64,000 nucleotides of DNA from Pseudomonas graminis. Lineage in GTDB: Bacteria; Pseudomonadota; Gammaproteobacteria; Pseudomonadales; Pseudomonadaceae. Under the pieces are notes generated by a model. That model was not told where the DNA came from. It made no database searches and was given only the letters and a program-made list of their open reading frames with translations. The translations under genes and the position numbers were made by a program. Shown piece after piece: positions 35,522 to 45,247 of the stretch. Where the stretch lies: the NCBI RefSeq assembly GCF_004364335.1, contig NZ_SOCR01000003.1, forward strand, positions 434,001 through 498,000. Reading direction: 5' to 3'. Every line of letters starts with the position of its first letter. The first letter of the stretch is position 1.

Positions 35522-36514
35522 ATGCGGGTTTTACTTTTTCTGGCTGCGCTCTTGTGCAGCCTGCCGTCTTTTGCGGCCTCTCGATGCGATGTTGACGTTC
35601 CCACGCAGGTGGCCGAGCTCGATGACGTGCACTTGGCGTATCAGAGCATCGGCCGTGATTCCGATCCGGCGCTGCTGTTGGTCATGGGCCTCGGCGGGCA
35701 GCTGATCCACTGGCCGGACGAAGTCGTGGTTGCCCTGTGTCAGCAGGGCTTTCGCGTGATTCGCTACGACAACCGCGATGTCGGATTGTCGACCTGGGTC
35801 CAGGCGCCGCCGAGCCCCAACCTGACCTATGAAGTGCTGCGCTACAAAATCGGCCTGCCGGTGTCGGCACCTTATTCGCTGACCGACATGGCGCAGGATG
35901 CGCTGGGCCTGATGGACGCGCTTCACGTCCAGCAATTCCATGTGCTGGGGGCGAGCATGGGCGGCATGATTGCCCAGCATCTGGCGGACATGGCGCCCAA
36001 GCGCGTGGAGAGCCTCACGTTGATCATGACCAGTTCCGGTGCGCCTGGTCTTCCGATGCCCAGCCCTGCATTGCTGCAACTGCTGGCCCGTCGCGGCGCG
36101 CCGGACCGGCAGACCGCCCTTGAGCAGCAGGCTGATTTGCTGGCTGCGTTGGGCAGTCCGGAGGTCAAGGATGATCGGCAGATGCTGCTGCATCAGGCGG
36201 CGGTTTCCTACGACCGGGCGTTCAATCCTGAAGGCGTGAAAAGGCAGATTCTGGCGATCCTGTCCGAACCCAGCCGAGTGGAGCTGTTGAATCGTCTGCG
36301 CGTACCAACGCTGGTCGTACATGGCACGGCCGATCCGCTGTTGCCGGTGATGCACGGGATTCATGTGGCCGCGCATATTCAGGGGAGCCAGCTGAAGCTC
36401 ATTCCCGGTCTGGCCCATCGTTTTCAGGAGGCCTTCAAAGCCCCGTTGTTGGCGGCCGTGTTGCCGTATTTGCGTGAGCATCGCGAGGACGCTTCCCACG
36501 TCGCGCAGCTCTGA
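35522..36514 (+). CDS. Exported alpha/beta hydrolase
   Basis: A 330-residue alpha/beta-hydrolase with a signal peptide ([20 protein letters not shown]). Nucleophile Ser145 in GASMGG, the oxyanion-type [12 protein letters not shown] near residue 50, the acid in HGTADPLLP and probable catalytic His299 in GLAHRF. This arrangement fits esterases of the 3-oxoadipate enol-lactonase/haloperoxidase-like group; the substrate is unknown. ATG 35522 gives a regular signal peptide; 35504 would add six residues. It stands alone between the metE remnant and the DsbA-like gene. Confidence 0.85.
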   Translation: MRVLLFLAALLCSLPSFAASRCDVDVPTQVAELDDVHLAYQSIGRDSDPALLLVMGLGGQLIHWPDEVVVALCQQGFRVIRYDNRDVGLSTWVQAPPSPNLTYEVLRYKIGLPVSAPYSLTDMAQDALGLMDALHVQQFHVLGASMGGMIAQHLADMAPKRVESLTLIMTSSGAPGLPMPSPALLQLLARRGAPDRQTALEQQADLLAALGSPEVKDDRQMLLHQAAVSYDRAFNPEGVKRQILAILSEPSRVELLNRLRVPTLVVHGTADPLLPVMHGIHVAAHIQGSQLKLIPGLAHRFQEAFKAPLLAAVLPYLREHREDASHVAQL

Positions 36515-36624
36515 TGCGGCGGCGCGCTTGACCTGTCTATTGAGGACAGGCGCGCCGGTGTAGGGTTTGAGTGCCAGCCTGATCGGCGTATCGTGCAGCT
36601 TTTCCCCTCTTGCACGAGGCTGCC

Positions 36625-37293
36625 ATGAGCACTCCGCTGAAAATCGATTTCATCTCCGACGTGTCCTGCCCCTGGTGCATCGTCGGCCTGCGCGCGCTGG
36701 ACCAGGCGCTCGAGCATCTGGGCGATGAAGTCCAGGCCGATATCCACTTCCAGCCCTTCGAACTCAACCCGCAGATGCCGCCTGAAGGTCAGGAGATCTT
36801 CGAGCACATCGCCGAAAAGTACGGTTCGACGCGCGAACAGTTCCAGGCCAACGCCGAGAACATTCGTGAGCGCGGCGCTGAGCTAGGGTTCGTCTTCAAG
36901 CAGGGCGAGCGACGCATCTTCAACACCTTCGACGCCCATCGACTGCTGCACTGGGCCGGGCTGGAAGGCAAGCAACATGCGCTGAAAGAGGCGCTGTTCA
37001 CGGCGTATTTCAGCCAGCACGCCAACGTCTCCAGCCAGCAGGTACTGGCGGATGTCGCGCAGAAAGTCGGTCTGGACCGGGTGCGCGCCGAGGCCGTGCT
37101 GGGCAGCGACCAGTACGCCAGCGAAGTTCGCGAACTGGAACAATTGTGGGTGTCGCGGGGCGTGAGTTCGGTGCCTACGATCGTCTTCAATGAACAGTAC
37201 GCAGTCTCCGGTGGGCAACCCGTCGACGTATTCGTCAGCGCCATTCGTCAGATCGTGGGCGAAGAATCGAGTGTGGTTAAGCGGGCCGATTGA
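36625..37293 (+). CDS. DsbA-family oxidoreductase, FrnE-like
   Basis: A 222-residue thioredoxin-fold protein without signal peptide, active-site C15-P-W-C18 in SDVSCPWCIVGLRALD and cis-Pro loop GVSSVPTIVFNEQYAVSGGQP. These features fit the FrnE/HCCA-isomerase branch of the DsbA superfamily, cytosolic thiol oxidoreductases linked to oxidative-stress defence in other bacteria. ATG 36625 is preferred (GAGG 9 bases before it) to 36610. A GC-rich hairpin (ATCCGGGG/CCCCGGAT, 37334-37357) follows 40 bases after the stop. Confidence 0.87.
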   Translation: MSTPLKIDFISDVSCPWCIVGLRALDQALEHLGDEVQADIHFQPFELNPQMPPEGQEIFEHIAEKYGSTREQFQANAENIRERGAELGFVFKQGERRIFNTFDAHRLLHWAGLEGKQHALKEALFTAYFSQHANVSSQQVLADVAQKVGLDRVRAEAVLGSDQYASEVRELEQLWVSRGVSSVPTIVFNEQYAVSGGQPVDVFVSAIRQIVGEESSVVKRAD

Positions 37294-37465
37294 AACGCGA
37301 GATGAATCCTGACGCGTAGCGCGCAGGCAGTTGATCCGGGGCTCTTTGCCCCCGGATAGCTGTCCATTTCGATGCGCTTTCAATCGTCATCTGCCGTTAC
37401 GCATTGTCCATTGCCTTTCAAAAAACACTTGCTCCCCCCAGCCACTTTCGGATATCAATTTGTAC

Positions 37466-38179
37466 ATGATTAGACAGGTTCGATTCGACAAAAAACAACG
37501 TGTGGTGGATGAGCTGGCTCGACGCATTGAGACTGGCCAGATGGGCTCGGGCGAATTGTTGCCCGGCGAGAATCTGCTCGCACAGGAATTCAATGTCAGC
37601 CGTGGCACGCTGCGCGAGGCGCTGTCCGAGCTCAAGCGACGCAACTACATCGCCACGCAAACCGGTGTGGGCTCGATCGTGACCTACGACGGCATCTCGC
37701 TGGATCAGCGCGCCGGATGGGCCCAGGCCCTGGCTGATACGGGCGCTAAGGTCAGCACCGAGATTCTGCGTCTGGTGGCGGTGCAACGGCCTGATCTGGC
37801 GGGCCGGTTTGGCACGGCCGACTTCATCGCGCTGGATCGCCGTCGAGCGGCAGGCGATGGCAGCGTGGTTTCCCTGGAGCGGGTGCTGATTCCGGCCTGC
37901 GACGGCCTGGAAAATCTGCCTCGCGACGGGCTAATAGAAGATTCACTGACGGTCACGCTGGCCGCCCACGGCTATGTTGGCGATCGCGGCGATCAATGGA
38001 TCGGCGCCGAGCCCCTGAGCAACGACGACGCGGCGCTGATGCTGCGACAACCGGGCTCGGTATTTCTCAAGGCGACGCGCACCACGTTCGATCGCCGCGA
38101 GCGTTTCATGGAGCACGTAGAGAGTCTTCTGGACCCCGTGCATTTTCGTCTGCATCTGGCTTTTGGATCACCCACATGA
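37466..38179 (+). CDS. GntR-family regulator (HutC/UTRA type, YegW-like)
   Basis: A 237-residue regulator with an N-terminal winged helix (RVVDELARRIETGQMGSGELLPGENLLAQEF, NVSRGTLREALSELKRRNYI in parts) and a UTRA ligand-binding domain. It overlaps the ADP-ribosylglycohydrolase gene by 4 bases, so it is the first gene of the operon and probably its repressor. E. coli YegW, also GntR/UTRA, sits by yegU and yegV, the counterparts of the genes downstream here. The ligand is unknown, presumably a glycoside or its phosphorylated product. Confidence 0.88.
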   Translation: MIRQVRFDKKQRVVDELARRIETGQMGSGELLPGENLLAQEFNVSRGTLREALSELKRRNYIATQTGVGSIVTYDGISLDQRAGWAQALADTGAKVSTEILRLVAVQRPDLAGRFGTADFIALDRRRAAGDGSVVSLERVLIPACDGLENLPRDGLIEDSLTVTLAAHGYVGDRGDQWIGAEPLSNDDAALMLRQPGSVFLKATRTTFDRRERFMEHVESLLDPVHFRLHLAFGSPT

Positions 38180-39192
38180 CTGCACTGATCGACACCCGCG
38201 ACCGGGGCCTGGGCGCTTTCTACGGACTGGCGCTGGGCGACGCGTTGGGCATGCCGACGCAGTCCCTCAGTCGCGAACAGATCCGGCAGCGATTCGGCCG
38301 CATTACCACCTTACAAGCCGCTGGTGCCGATCAGCCGATTGCGCCGAACATGGCCGCCGGGTCGATCACCGATGACACCGAGCAGGCGGTGCTGGTAGCC
38401 GAATTGCTGGTGGCCGGAGGTGGGCGCATCGAACCCTCGGATCTGGCACAGAGCCTGATCGACTGGGAAGCGGTGATGCAGGCCAAGGGTTCGCAGGACC
38501 TGCTGGGTCCCTCGACCAAACGCGCCATCGAAATGATTCTGGCCGGGCACAGTCCTGAAGAATCCGGGCGTTTTGGCACCACCAATGGCGCCGCCATGCG
38601 CATTACGCCGGTCGGCATTGCCTTCGATGTGCGCGAAGAGGCGCCCTTCATCGAGGCGGTCAAGCAGGCTTGCCAGGTTACCCACAACACCAATCTCGGC
38701 ATCTCCAGCGCGGCCGCGGTTGCGGCGGTTGTCTCGGCGGGCATCAGCGGTGCCAGTCTCGGCGAAGCCCTGGATGTCGGCGCGCGCATCGCCCAGCAAG
38801 CAGAGCTATTCGGCTACTGGATCGCCGGCGGGCGCATTGCCGCTCGTATCCATTGGGCTAAACAGCTGTGTGCCGAATGCGGCAATGAACAGCTGCCCGG
38901 ATTGATTTATGACGTGATCGGCACGTCCGTCGCGTCCCAGGAATCGGTGGTCGCCGCATTCGCCGTGGCGCATCAAGTGGCTCGCGGGCAATTGTCGGCA
39001 TTCGATGCGCTGTGCATGGCCGCGAGCCTGGGCGGCGACACCGATACCATCGCTGCCATTCTCGGGGCAATGCTCGGTGCCTGCGAAGGCATGGGCGCCT
39101 GGCCCGGGCCCCTGATCACACAGATTCAGACCGTGAACGGACTCGACCTTCGTCCCGTGGTCGAGCAGTTGCTGTCCCTGCGCGGGGTCTGA
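38176..39192 (+). CDS. ADP-ribosylglycohydrolase family protein (YegU-like)
   Basis: A 338-residue all-helical hydrolase of the DraG/ARH family, which cleaves N- or O-glycosidic bonds to ADP-ribose or simpler ribosides using two Mg ions. Metal-binding motifs are intact: SITDDTEQA (Ser63-Asp66-Asp67) and GGDTDTIA (Asp288-Asp290). GAFYGLALGDALGMPTQ at the start is typical. With an NCS1 permease and a PfkB kinase downstream it probably splits an imported N-riboside or similar compound rather than a protein modification (inference). Confidence 0.9.
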   Translation: MTALIDTRDRGLGAFYGLALGDALGMPTQSLSREQIRQRFGRITTLQAAGADQPIAPNMAAGSITDDTEQAVLVAELLVAGGGRIEPSDLAQSLIDWEAVMQAKGSQDLLGPSTKRAIEMILAGHSPEESGRFGTTNGAAMRITPVGIAFDVREEAPFIEAVKQACQVTHNTNLGISSAAAVAAVVSAGISGASLGEALDVGARIAQQAELFGYWIAGGRIAARIHWAKQLCAECGNEQLPGLIYDVIGTSVASQESVVAAFAVAHQVARGQLSAFDALCMAASLGGDTDTIAAILGAMLGACEGMGAWPGPLITQIQTVNGLDLRPVVEQLLSLRGV

Positions 39193-39351
39193 TCCGACCG
39201 ACGTCAGCCCGTATAAAGAACAAGACCTACCTCGCGGCTCTATGCAGCGGCGAGTCAGGGCTTTTGCAGCCTGCAGAAGCCCACGCTGACATGGACGTCG
39301 TTTGCTTTGCGCACTGCCCACAACCAGAACAAATGGCACAGGAGCATTCCC

Positions 39352-40821
39352 ATGACGTCATCCAACGCCGCTCAAGGCGCAGGTCAGCTTGAAACACGCG
39401 GCATCGAACCGGTTCCGGAAAACGAGTGCAACGGCCACCCGCTGCAGCTCTTTTGGGTGTGGTTTGCGGCCAATATCAGCATCCTCGGTCTGCCGCTGGG
39501 TGCGACACTCGTGGCCTTTCGCGGGCTTTCGATCTGGCAGGCGATCATCGTGGCGATCCTTGGCGCAGCCGGTTCGTTTGCGGTGGTCGGGGTCATCTCC
39601 ATCGCGGGTCGGCGGGGCAGGGCGCCGAGTCTTACGCTGTCGCGGGCGATTTTCGGGGTGCGCGGGAACATCGGTCCGACCATCGTTTCGCTGATGTCGC
39701 GCCTGGGTTGGGAAACCGTGAACACCGCGACCGCCGCTTTCGTACTGCTGTCGCTGTGCTCGATCCTCTTTGCCACGCCGGTGGAGGCCAAGAGCGCGCC
39801 GGGCCTGACCCTCGTGTTCATCGCCATTTTCGTGCTGATGACGCTGACCGTTTCCGGCCTCGGCCACGCCACCTTGCTGGTCATCCAGAAATGGGCGACG
39901 TACATCTTTGGCGCGTTAAACGTCATCGTCGGCGGTTTCCTGATCGCGCACATCGACTGGGCCGCCGTGTTTAATGCGGCGCCTGCACCGGTAAGCGCAA
40001 TGATCATCGGCATCGGCACCATGGCCGCCGGCACGGGCATCGGCTGGGCCAACGCGGGGGCCGACATGTCGCGTTATCAGCATCGCAGCGTTAAGGCCAC
40101 GCGGCTGGTGGCGTCGGCCGCTTTCGGCGCGGGCATTCCGCTGGTGTTGCTGATTACCCTGGGTGGGCTGCTGTCGGTAGGCAATGACCACCTGGCGTCC
40201 GCCACGGATCCGATCATCGCGATCCGCGAGCTGCTGCCGACCTGGATGGCCGTGCCGTACCTGATCACGGCGTTCGGCGGGCTGCTGCTCTCCAACAACC
40301 TGTCGGTGTACTCGGCGGGCCTGACCACGCTGACGCTGGGCCTGAAGATCAAGCGCGTGCACGCGGTGATCGTCGACATCGTGGCGATCTTCGCCGGCTC
40401 GATTTATTTCATGCTGATCGCCGACAGTTTTTACGGCCCGTTCATTACCTTCATTTCCATGCTTGCCGTGCCGATCACCGCGTGGGTGGGGATATTCATC
40501 GTTGACCTGATGCATCGCCACTACTACTCACCGGCGGACTTGATGGACGTTTCGCCGCGCAGCGCCTATTGGTATCGCGGCGGCATCGAGTGGCGTGCGC
40601 TCGGTGCGTGGGCCCTGGCCATCGTGCTGGGGTACAGCTTCACCACTGTCGCGACCACGCCGGAGAACGTGATATTCAAAGGTTTGCTGTCGGACTCATG
40701 GTTGGGCCATAACGGACTGGGCTGGATCGTCACCTTCCTGGTGGCGGGCGGTGTTTATGCGTTGCTGGGCGGCGCCCGTGACCGTCGCGTTGTTGCCGAA
40801 GAGGTTGTTCATGCCCGCTAG
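39352..40821 (+). CDS. NCS1 (purine-cytosine permease) family transporter
   Basis: A 489-residue inner-membrane transporter with about 12 helices. NPLQLFWVWFAANISILGLP-like start (HPLQLFWVWFAANISI), TLSRAIFGVRGNIGP and GWANAGADMSRYQHRS fit the NCS1 nucleobase/nucleoside/allantoin:cation symporter family. AGGAG lies just upstream of ATG 39352. It lies between the glycohydrolase and kinase genes and overlaps the kinase start by 11 bases. It takes the place of the MFS transporter YegT in the E. coli cluster, which suggests a nucleobase- or nucleoside-like substrate. Confidence 0.9.
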   Translation: MTSSNAAQGAGQLETRGIEPVPENECNGHPLQLFWVWFAANISILGLPLGATLVAFRGLSIWQAIIVAILGAAGSFAVVGVISIAGRRGRAPSLTLSRAIFGVRGNIGPTIVSLMSRLGWETVNTATAAFVLLSLCSILFATPVEAKSAPGLTLVFIAIFVLMTLTVSGLGHATLLVIQKWATYIFGALNVIVGGFLIAHIDWAAVFNAAPAPVSAMIIGIGTMAAGTGIGWANAGADMSRYQHRSVKATRLVASAAFGAGIPLVLLITLGGLLSVGNDHLASATDPIIAIRELLPTWMAVPYLITAFGGLLLSNNLSVYSAGLTTLTLGLKIKRVHAVIVDIVAIFAGSIYFMLIADSFYGPFITFISMLAVPITAWVGIFIVDLMHRHYYSPADLMDVSPRSAYWYRGGIEWRALGAWALAIVLGYSFTTVATTPENVIFKGLLSDSWLGHNGLGWIVTFLVAGGVYALLGGARDRRVVAEEVVHAR

Positions 40822-41746
40822 ATTGCTCTACACCGGCCAGGTCGTGGTCGATCTGGTCATGGCGCTGGATACGTTGCCTCGCTCCGGCGGCGATGTGCTC
40901 GCCCGCTCGGCCGCCTTCGAAACCGGCGGCGGATTCAACGTGATGGCCGCCGCACGACGCAGTGGCATGCCAACGCTGTATCTCGGTCGGCACGGCGCGG
41001 GGCGTTTCGGCGATCTGGCGCGGCAGGCCATGGCGGCAGAAGGCATCGATATCGCGTCAGCGGCGGCGACGGGTCAGGACACGGGCCTGTCGGTGGCGCT
41101 CATCGAGCCTTCGGCCGAGCGCTCGTTCATTTCGTACGTGGGTGCCGAGGGCGGTTTGTCGGCTGACGATCTGCGGGGCGTCGAGGTGCAGCCTGAGGAT
41201 TACGTGTTCGTCAGCGGCTACAGCTTGCTGCACGAAGCCAAGGTGTCGACGCTGCTGGATTGGCTCGCGCAGTTGCCGGCAGGGGCGGGCGTGGTGTTCG
41301 ATCCGGGGCCGCTGATCGATTCGCCGGAGGCGTCCGGCATGCAGACGGTGTTGCCCTTGATCACGCTGTGGACCAGCAATGCCGAGGAGGCGCTGCGCTT
41401 CACCGGTTGCGAGAGGATCGAAGCGGCCCTCGACAGACTGGCGCACTGGGTGCGCGACGACGCGTTATTGGTGGTACGTGATGGACCGAATGGCTGCTGG
41501 ATCCGCGAGCGCTCCGTGACCCGACACGTGAGTGGCTTCCCGGTGATGGCCATCGACACCAACGGCGCCGGCGATGCCCATGCGGGGGTGTTGCTGGCCG
41601 GGCTGGCGTCAGGGCTTTCAGCATCGCACGCAGCATTGCGCGCCAATGCGGCCGCAGCCATCGCCGTCACCCGCTGGGGCCCGGCGACTGCACCGACAGC
41701 GGCAGAAGTGGATGAGCTCGTTTGCAGTACTGACGTGTTGGGCTAG
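40811..41746 (+). CDS. PfkB-family sugar/nucleoside kinase (YegV-like)
   Basis: A 311-residue ribokinase-like enzyme. It has the N-terminal glycine pair FETGGGFNVMAAARRSG and the C-terminal PfkB signature DTNGAGDAHAG with catalytic base Asp255. It would phosphorylate the sugar or nucleoside released or imported by its partners. It starts inside the permease gene (11-base overlap), so expression is coupled. E. coli YegV is the closest named counterpart by context. Substrate unknown. Confidence 0.9.
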   Translation: MPARLLYTGQVVVDLVMALDTLPRSGGDVLARSAAFETGGGFNVMAAARRSGMPTLYLGRHGAGRFGDLARQAMAAEGIDIASAAATGQDTGLSVALIEPSAERSFISYVGAEGGLSADDLRGVEVQPEDYVFVSGYSLLHEAKVSTLLDWLAQLPAGAGVVFDPGPLIDSPEASGMQTVLPLITLWTSNAEEALRFTGCERIEAALDRLAHWVRDDALLVVRDGPNGCWIRERSVTRHVSGFPVMAIDTNGAGDAHAGVLLAGLASGLSASHAALRANAAAAIAVTRWGPATAPTAAEVDELVCSTDVLG

Positions 41747-41756
41747 GCGCAAGCAT

Positions 41757-43082
41757 TCACCCCAACCCGTACTTCTTCACCTTGTCGAACAATGTGGTCT
41801 TGGCCATGCCCAGTTCCTGGCTGGCCTGGCTGAGGTTCCCGCCGCTGCGCTGCAACGCCTCACCCAACAGGTTCTTCTCGAACGCCTCCACAGCTTCAGC
41901 GAAATCCAGACTATGAGTGGCGACTTCCGCACCGGCGGTCTTGAACGCCGGCAGGCCTAATGCATAACGCTCGGCGACGTTGCGCAGCTCGCGCACATTG
42001 CCCGGCCAGTCATGGGCCAGCAGCACCGAGCGGGTCTGAGCGTCCAGCTGTGGCGCTTCACGGTCGAAGCGCAGCGAAGACTGCTGCAGAAAGTGTTCGA
42101 ACAACTGCAGGATGTCCTCGCGGCGCTCGCGCAAGGGCGGCAGTTCGAGGGTGACCACGTTCAACCGGTAATACAGGTCGCTGCGAAACTGGCCCGCTTT
42201 GCTCAACGCATTGAGCTCCGACTTGGTTGCCGCGATCACCCGGCAGTCCACCGCTACGCTCTGGTTCGAACCCAGTCGCTCCAGCGTGCGCTCCTGCAAT
42301 ACCCGCAGCAGTTTGATCTGCAGGTTGATCGGCATGCTTTCCACTTCGTCGAGAAACAGGGTGCCGTTGTGAGCGTGTTCGATCTTGCCGATGCGGCGTT
42401 TGCCGGCGCCGGTGAAGGCGTTGGCCTCGTGACCGAAGATCTCGCTCTCGAACAGGCTTTCCGGCAGTCCTCCGCAGTTCAGCGCGACAAACTGGTGGTC
42501 ATGGCGACGGCTGAAGTCATGCAGGCAGCGGGCTACGAGTTCCTTGCCGGTGCCGGTTTCACCTTCGATCAGCACGTTGGCCGAGGTGTCCGCGACGTTT
42601 GCAATCAGCGCGCGCAGGTTCTGCATCGCCTGGGAACGGCCAATGATCTTCCCTTCTAGCGAGTCGCGCTCGGCCAGTTGGCGACGCAGCGACCAGACTT
42701 CCCGGGCCAGCCCGCGTTGCTCCAGGGCGCGGCGAGCGGCGTCGACCAGGCGTTCGGGAGAGAAGGGCTTTTCCATGAAATCGTAGGCGCCATCGCGCAT
42801 CGCACCGACCGCCATCGACACGTCACCGTGGCCGGTGATCAGCACCACGGGCAGGGTTCGATCGCGCTCTTTCAGGCGCTTGAGCAGCTCGAGCCCGTCC
42901 ATGCCCGGCAGGCGAATGTCACTGATGACGATGCCGGCGAAGTTCTCATTCACCAAGGCCAGCGCTTCCTCGGCGCTGCCCACGCCCTGGCTGTGAATGT
43001 CTTCCAGCGCCAGCGCCTGTTGGCAGCCGAGCAGGACATGCGGGTCGTCTTCGACGATGAGGACCGTCAGATCAGTGTTCAT
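41757..43082 (-). CDS. aauR: Sigma-54-dependent response regulator AauR
   Basis: A 441-residue NtrC/DctD-type regulator: receiver domain with phosphoacceptor Asp55 (VISDIRLPGMDG), AAA+ domain with Walker A GETGTGKE, and a C-terminal Fis-like HTH (NLSQASQELGMAKTTLFDKV). The sigma-54 contact loop reads NAFTGA instead of the usual GAFTGA. It pairs with the kinase gene 178 bases upstream and, with the acidic amino acid transporter, matches aauR of P. putida, needed for growth on glutamate and aspartate. ATG 43082 starts directly before the receiver domain. Confidence 0.92.
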   Translation of the reverse strand: MNTDLTVLIVEDDPHVLLGCQQALALEDIHSQGVGSAEEALALVNENFAGIVISDIRLPGMDGLELLKRLKERDRTLPVVLITGHGDVSMAVGAMRDGAYDFMEKPFSPERLVDAARRALEQRGLAREVWSLRRQLAERDSLEGKIIGRSQAMQNLRALIANVADTSANVLIEGETGTGKELVARCLHDFSRRHDHQFVALNCGGLPESLFESEIFGHEANAFTGAGKRRIGKIEHAHNGTLFLDEVESMPINLQIKLLRVLQERTLERLGSNQSVAVDCRVIAATKSELNALSKAGQFRSDLYYRLNVVTLELPPLRERREDILQLFEHFLQQSSLRFDREAPQLDAQTRSVLLAHDWPGNVRELRNVAERYALGLPAFKTAGAEVATHSLDFAEAVEAFEKNLLGEALQRSGGNLSQASQELGMAKTTLFDKVKKYGLG

Positions 43083-43148
43083 GGTGTATTCCAGTACGAC
43101 AGCGTTGCGTTGATCGCGAGGGGTTCCCGTGGCCGAAGTGCGCAATCC

Positions 43149-43239
43149 TGTAGGAGCACGCGTGCCCGCGAAAGCGATGTGTCAGGTGTTAACAAGGTGA
43201 CTGCCCCTCTGCTTTCGCGAGCAAGCTCGCTTCCCCAGA
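43149..43239. repeat. REP doublet between aauS and aauR
   Basis: Arms TGTAGGAGCACGCGTGCCC and GCGAGCAAGCTCGCTTCCCC, inverted but diverged from each other. It fills most of the 178-base gap inside the two-component operon and could modulate aauR expression relative to aauS. Confidence 0.75.
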
Positions 43240-43260
43240 GACCGGGAATGGTTTGATATC

Positions 43261-45159
43261 TCATACACCCGCCGCCCCGCGATCAACCAGAGGCAACACC
43301 AGCACAAACATTGTGCCGCCCTCGGCCGGGTCTTCAGCGTTGAGTGTGCCGCCGGCGGCCGTGGCCAGGCTGGCGGATAGCGTCAGCCCGAGCCCGAGGC
43401 CCTGCTCACCGGGCTTGGTGGTGAAAAACGGCTCGAACAGATGCTTGCGCGCTTCGGCGTCGATACCGTGGCCATTGTCCCGCACACGCAACCGATAGCG
43501 GCCTTCGAACACCTCACCTTCCAGCCACAGCGTCGGCAACGGCTGCGCTTGCATGGCGTCCAGCGCGTTGCCGATCAGGTTGACCAGAATCTGCTCAAGC
43601 CGGGTCTGGTCAATCGCCAACTCAACGTCGTCGATCTGCTGATGCAACTCCAGCGACGCATTGTCCAGACGCGCCGCGAGCAACTGCAGTGCAGCCTCGA
43701 CGGCCTTGCTCAGCGACGCCTGACCTTTGTCTTCTCCACGCCGGGCGAAGGCGCGCAGGCTGGCGGTGATGCGGCCCATGCGATCCACCAGATCGTTAAT
43801 GGTGCGCAGGTTCGCACTCGCCGTGTCCAGCGCGCCCCGTTCGAGAAACCGAACGGTGTTGCCCGACAACGTGCGCAGCGCGGCCAGTGGCTGATTCAGC
43901 TCATGGGCAATGCTGGTGGACATCTGGCCGATGGCCGCGAGTTTGCCGGCCTGGATCAATTCATCCTGGGCCTGGCGCAGGGTTTCTTCGGCCTGGCGAC
44001 GTTCGCGAATCTGGCCCTTCAGGCGTTCGTTGCTGGCACGCAGGTCGGCGGTGCGGTCGGTGATGCGCCGTTCCAGTTCGTTGTTCGCCTGCTCCAGCGC
44101 CTCACGTGCGGCGAGGCGGGTGGAAATCACCTTGCGCCGCTCGTTCCAGGCGATCAGCAGAAACGCCACCAGCGCACAGGCGACGGCGACCAGCATGCCC
44201 TGATTGGCGGCTTCCCGGCGCAGGTCTTCCAGCGGCGTCAGCAGGGTCAGGTGCCAGGGCGTGTCAGCCAGTTCTCGGGTCTGCGCCAGATAACTCACCA
44301 CTGTGTGCTCATGGTCGACGCTGGTGTTGGCCGGAAAGGTCAGCTTCTCGACCCCGTCGGCGATCGATTCACGCTCCAGCGGCACCAGTTCGTTGAGCGG
44401 CCACCAGTAATACTGCAGGCTGCGCGCCAGCCGCTCCTTGATCTCGGCGGTCAGCGGGCGGACTGATTTCAGCCGTCGCGCAGGGTCGCTGGAGAGGATG
44501 ATGATGCCGTTCTCGTCGCTGACAAACGCCTCAAGACGCGCGCGCTGCCAGCGTTCTTCCAGCGCTTCGAGCCGGACCTTGATCACCGCGACGCCGATGA
44601 TCTTGCCTTTCTCTTCCAGCCCGTGGGCCAGGTAATAACCCGGTTCGCCGGTGGTGCTGCCGATGCCGTAGAAGCGGCCGGGCAGACCGCGAATCGCGTC
44701 CTGATAATAGGCGCGAAAGGACAGGTCTTCACCCAGGTAACTGTCGGCATCGCGCCAGTTGCTGGTGGCCAGCACCCGGCCGGTGGTGTCCAGCACATAG
44801 ATGGCCCGACTGCGGCTGCGCCGGTTCAGGCCTTCGAGATAATCGTTGACCTTGGCGCGCAACTCCGCAGACGGATTGTTGAGCAGGTCGGACACATTGG
44901 ATTCCAGCTCCAGCACGCTGGGCAGGTAGTTGTACTTGTTGATCTCGCTCTCGACGGTGCGCGCGTGCAGCTCCAACTGACGCTGACCGTTTTCACCCAG
45001 CGCCTTGATGGCGTTTTTCTCGCTGTACAAATACGTGACGTAACCCAGCGCAATCATCACCAGAATGATCAGCGGCGGCACGAACAGATGGCGAATCAGT
45101 CGGGGTTTCACGGCGAGTGATGGCGGCGCGGCGCGGTAGAGAGGGGGGTCGCATTTCAT
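43261..45159 (-). CDS. aauS: Sensor histidine kinase AauS (DctB type)
   Basis: A 632-residue membrane kinase: membrane helices at about residues 23-45 and 310-330 enclose a large periplasmic double-Cache domain (YVLDTTGRVLATSNWRDADS; VSDENGIIILSSDP), followed by a coiled coil, phosphoacceptor His in SIAHELNQPLAALRTL and an ATPase domain (NALDAMQ, DNGHGI, GLGLGLTLS). The DctB-like layout fits sensing of dicarboxylates or acidic amino acids. ATG 45159 is preferred because AGGA lies upstream. It lies downstream of aatP, as in P. putida and PAO1. Confidence 0.92.
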   Translation of the reverse strand: MKCDPPLYRAAPPSLAVKPRLIRHLFVPPLIILVMIALGYVTYLYSEKNAIKALGENGQRQLELHARTVESEINKYNYLPSVLELESNVSDLLNNPSAELRAKVNDYLEGLNRRSRSRAIYVLDTTGRVLATSNWRDADSYLGEDLSFRAYYQDAIRGLPGRFYGIGSTTGEPGYYLAHGLEEKGKIIGVAVIKVRLEALEERWQRARLEAFVSDENGIIILSSDPARRLKSVRPLTAEIKERLARSLQYYWWPLNELVPLERESIADGVEKLTFPANTSVDHEHTVVSYLAQTRELADTPWHLTLLTPLEDLRREAANQGMLVAVACALVAFLLIAWNERRKVISTRLAAREALEQANNELERRITDRTADLRASNERLKGQIRERRQAEETLRQAQDELIQAGKLAAIGQMSTSIAHELNQPLAALRTLSGNTVRFLERGALDTASANLRTINDLVDRMGRITASLRAFARRGEDKGQASLSKAVEAALQLLAARLDNASLELHQQIDDVELAIDQTRLEQILVNLIGNALDAMQAQPLPTLWLEGEVFEGRYRLRVRDNGHGIDAEARKHLFEPFFTTKPGEQGLGLGLTLSASLATAAGGTLNAEDPAEGGTMFVLVLPLVDRGAAGV

Positions 45160-45247
45160 CACAGTCGTCCTGGACCGGCCAGCCGCCCGTTTCATCCTGG
45201 ATGAGCGAGCGGCCGGTGGTTTTTGCGCCCTCGAAGGGCTATTGCTT

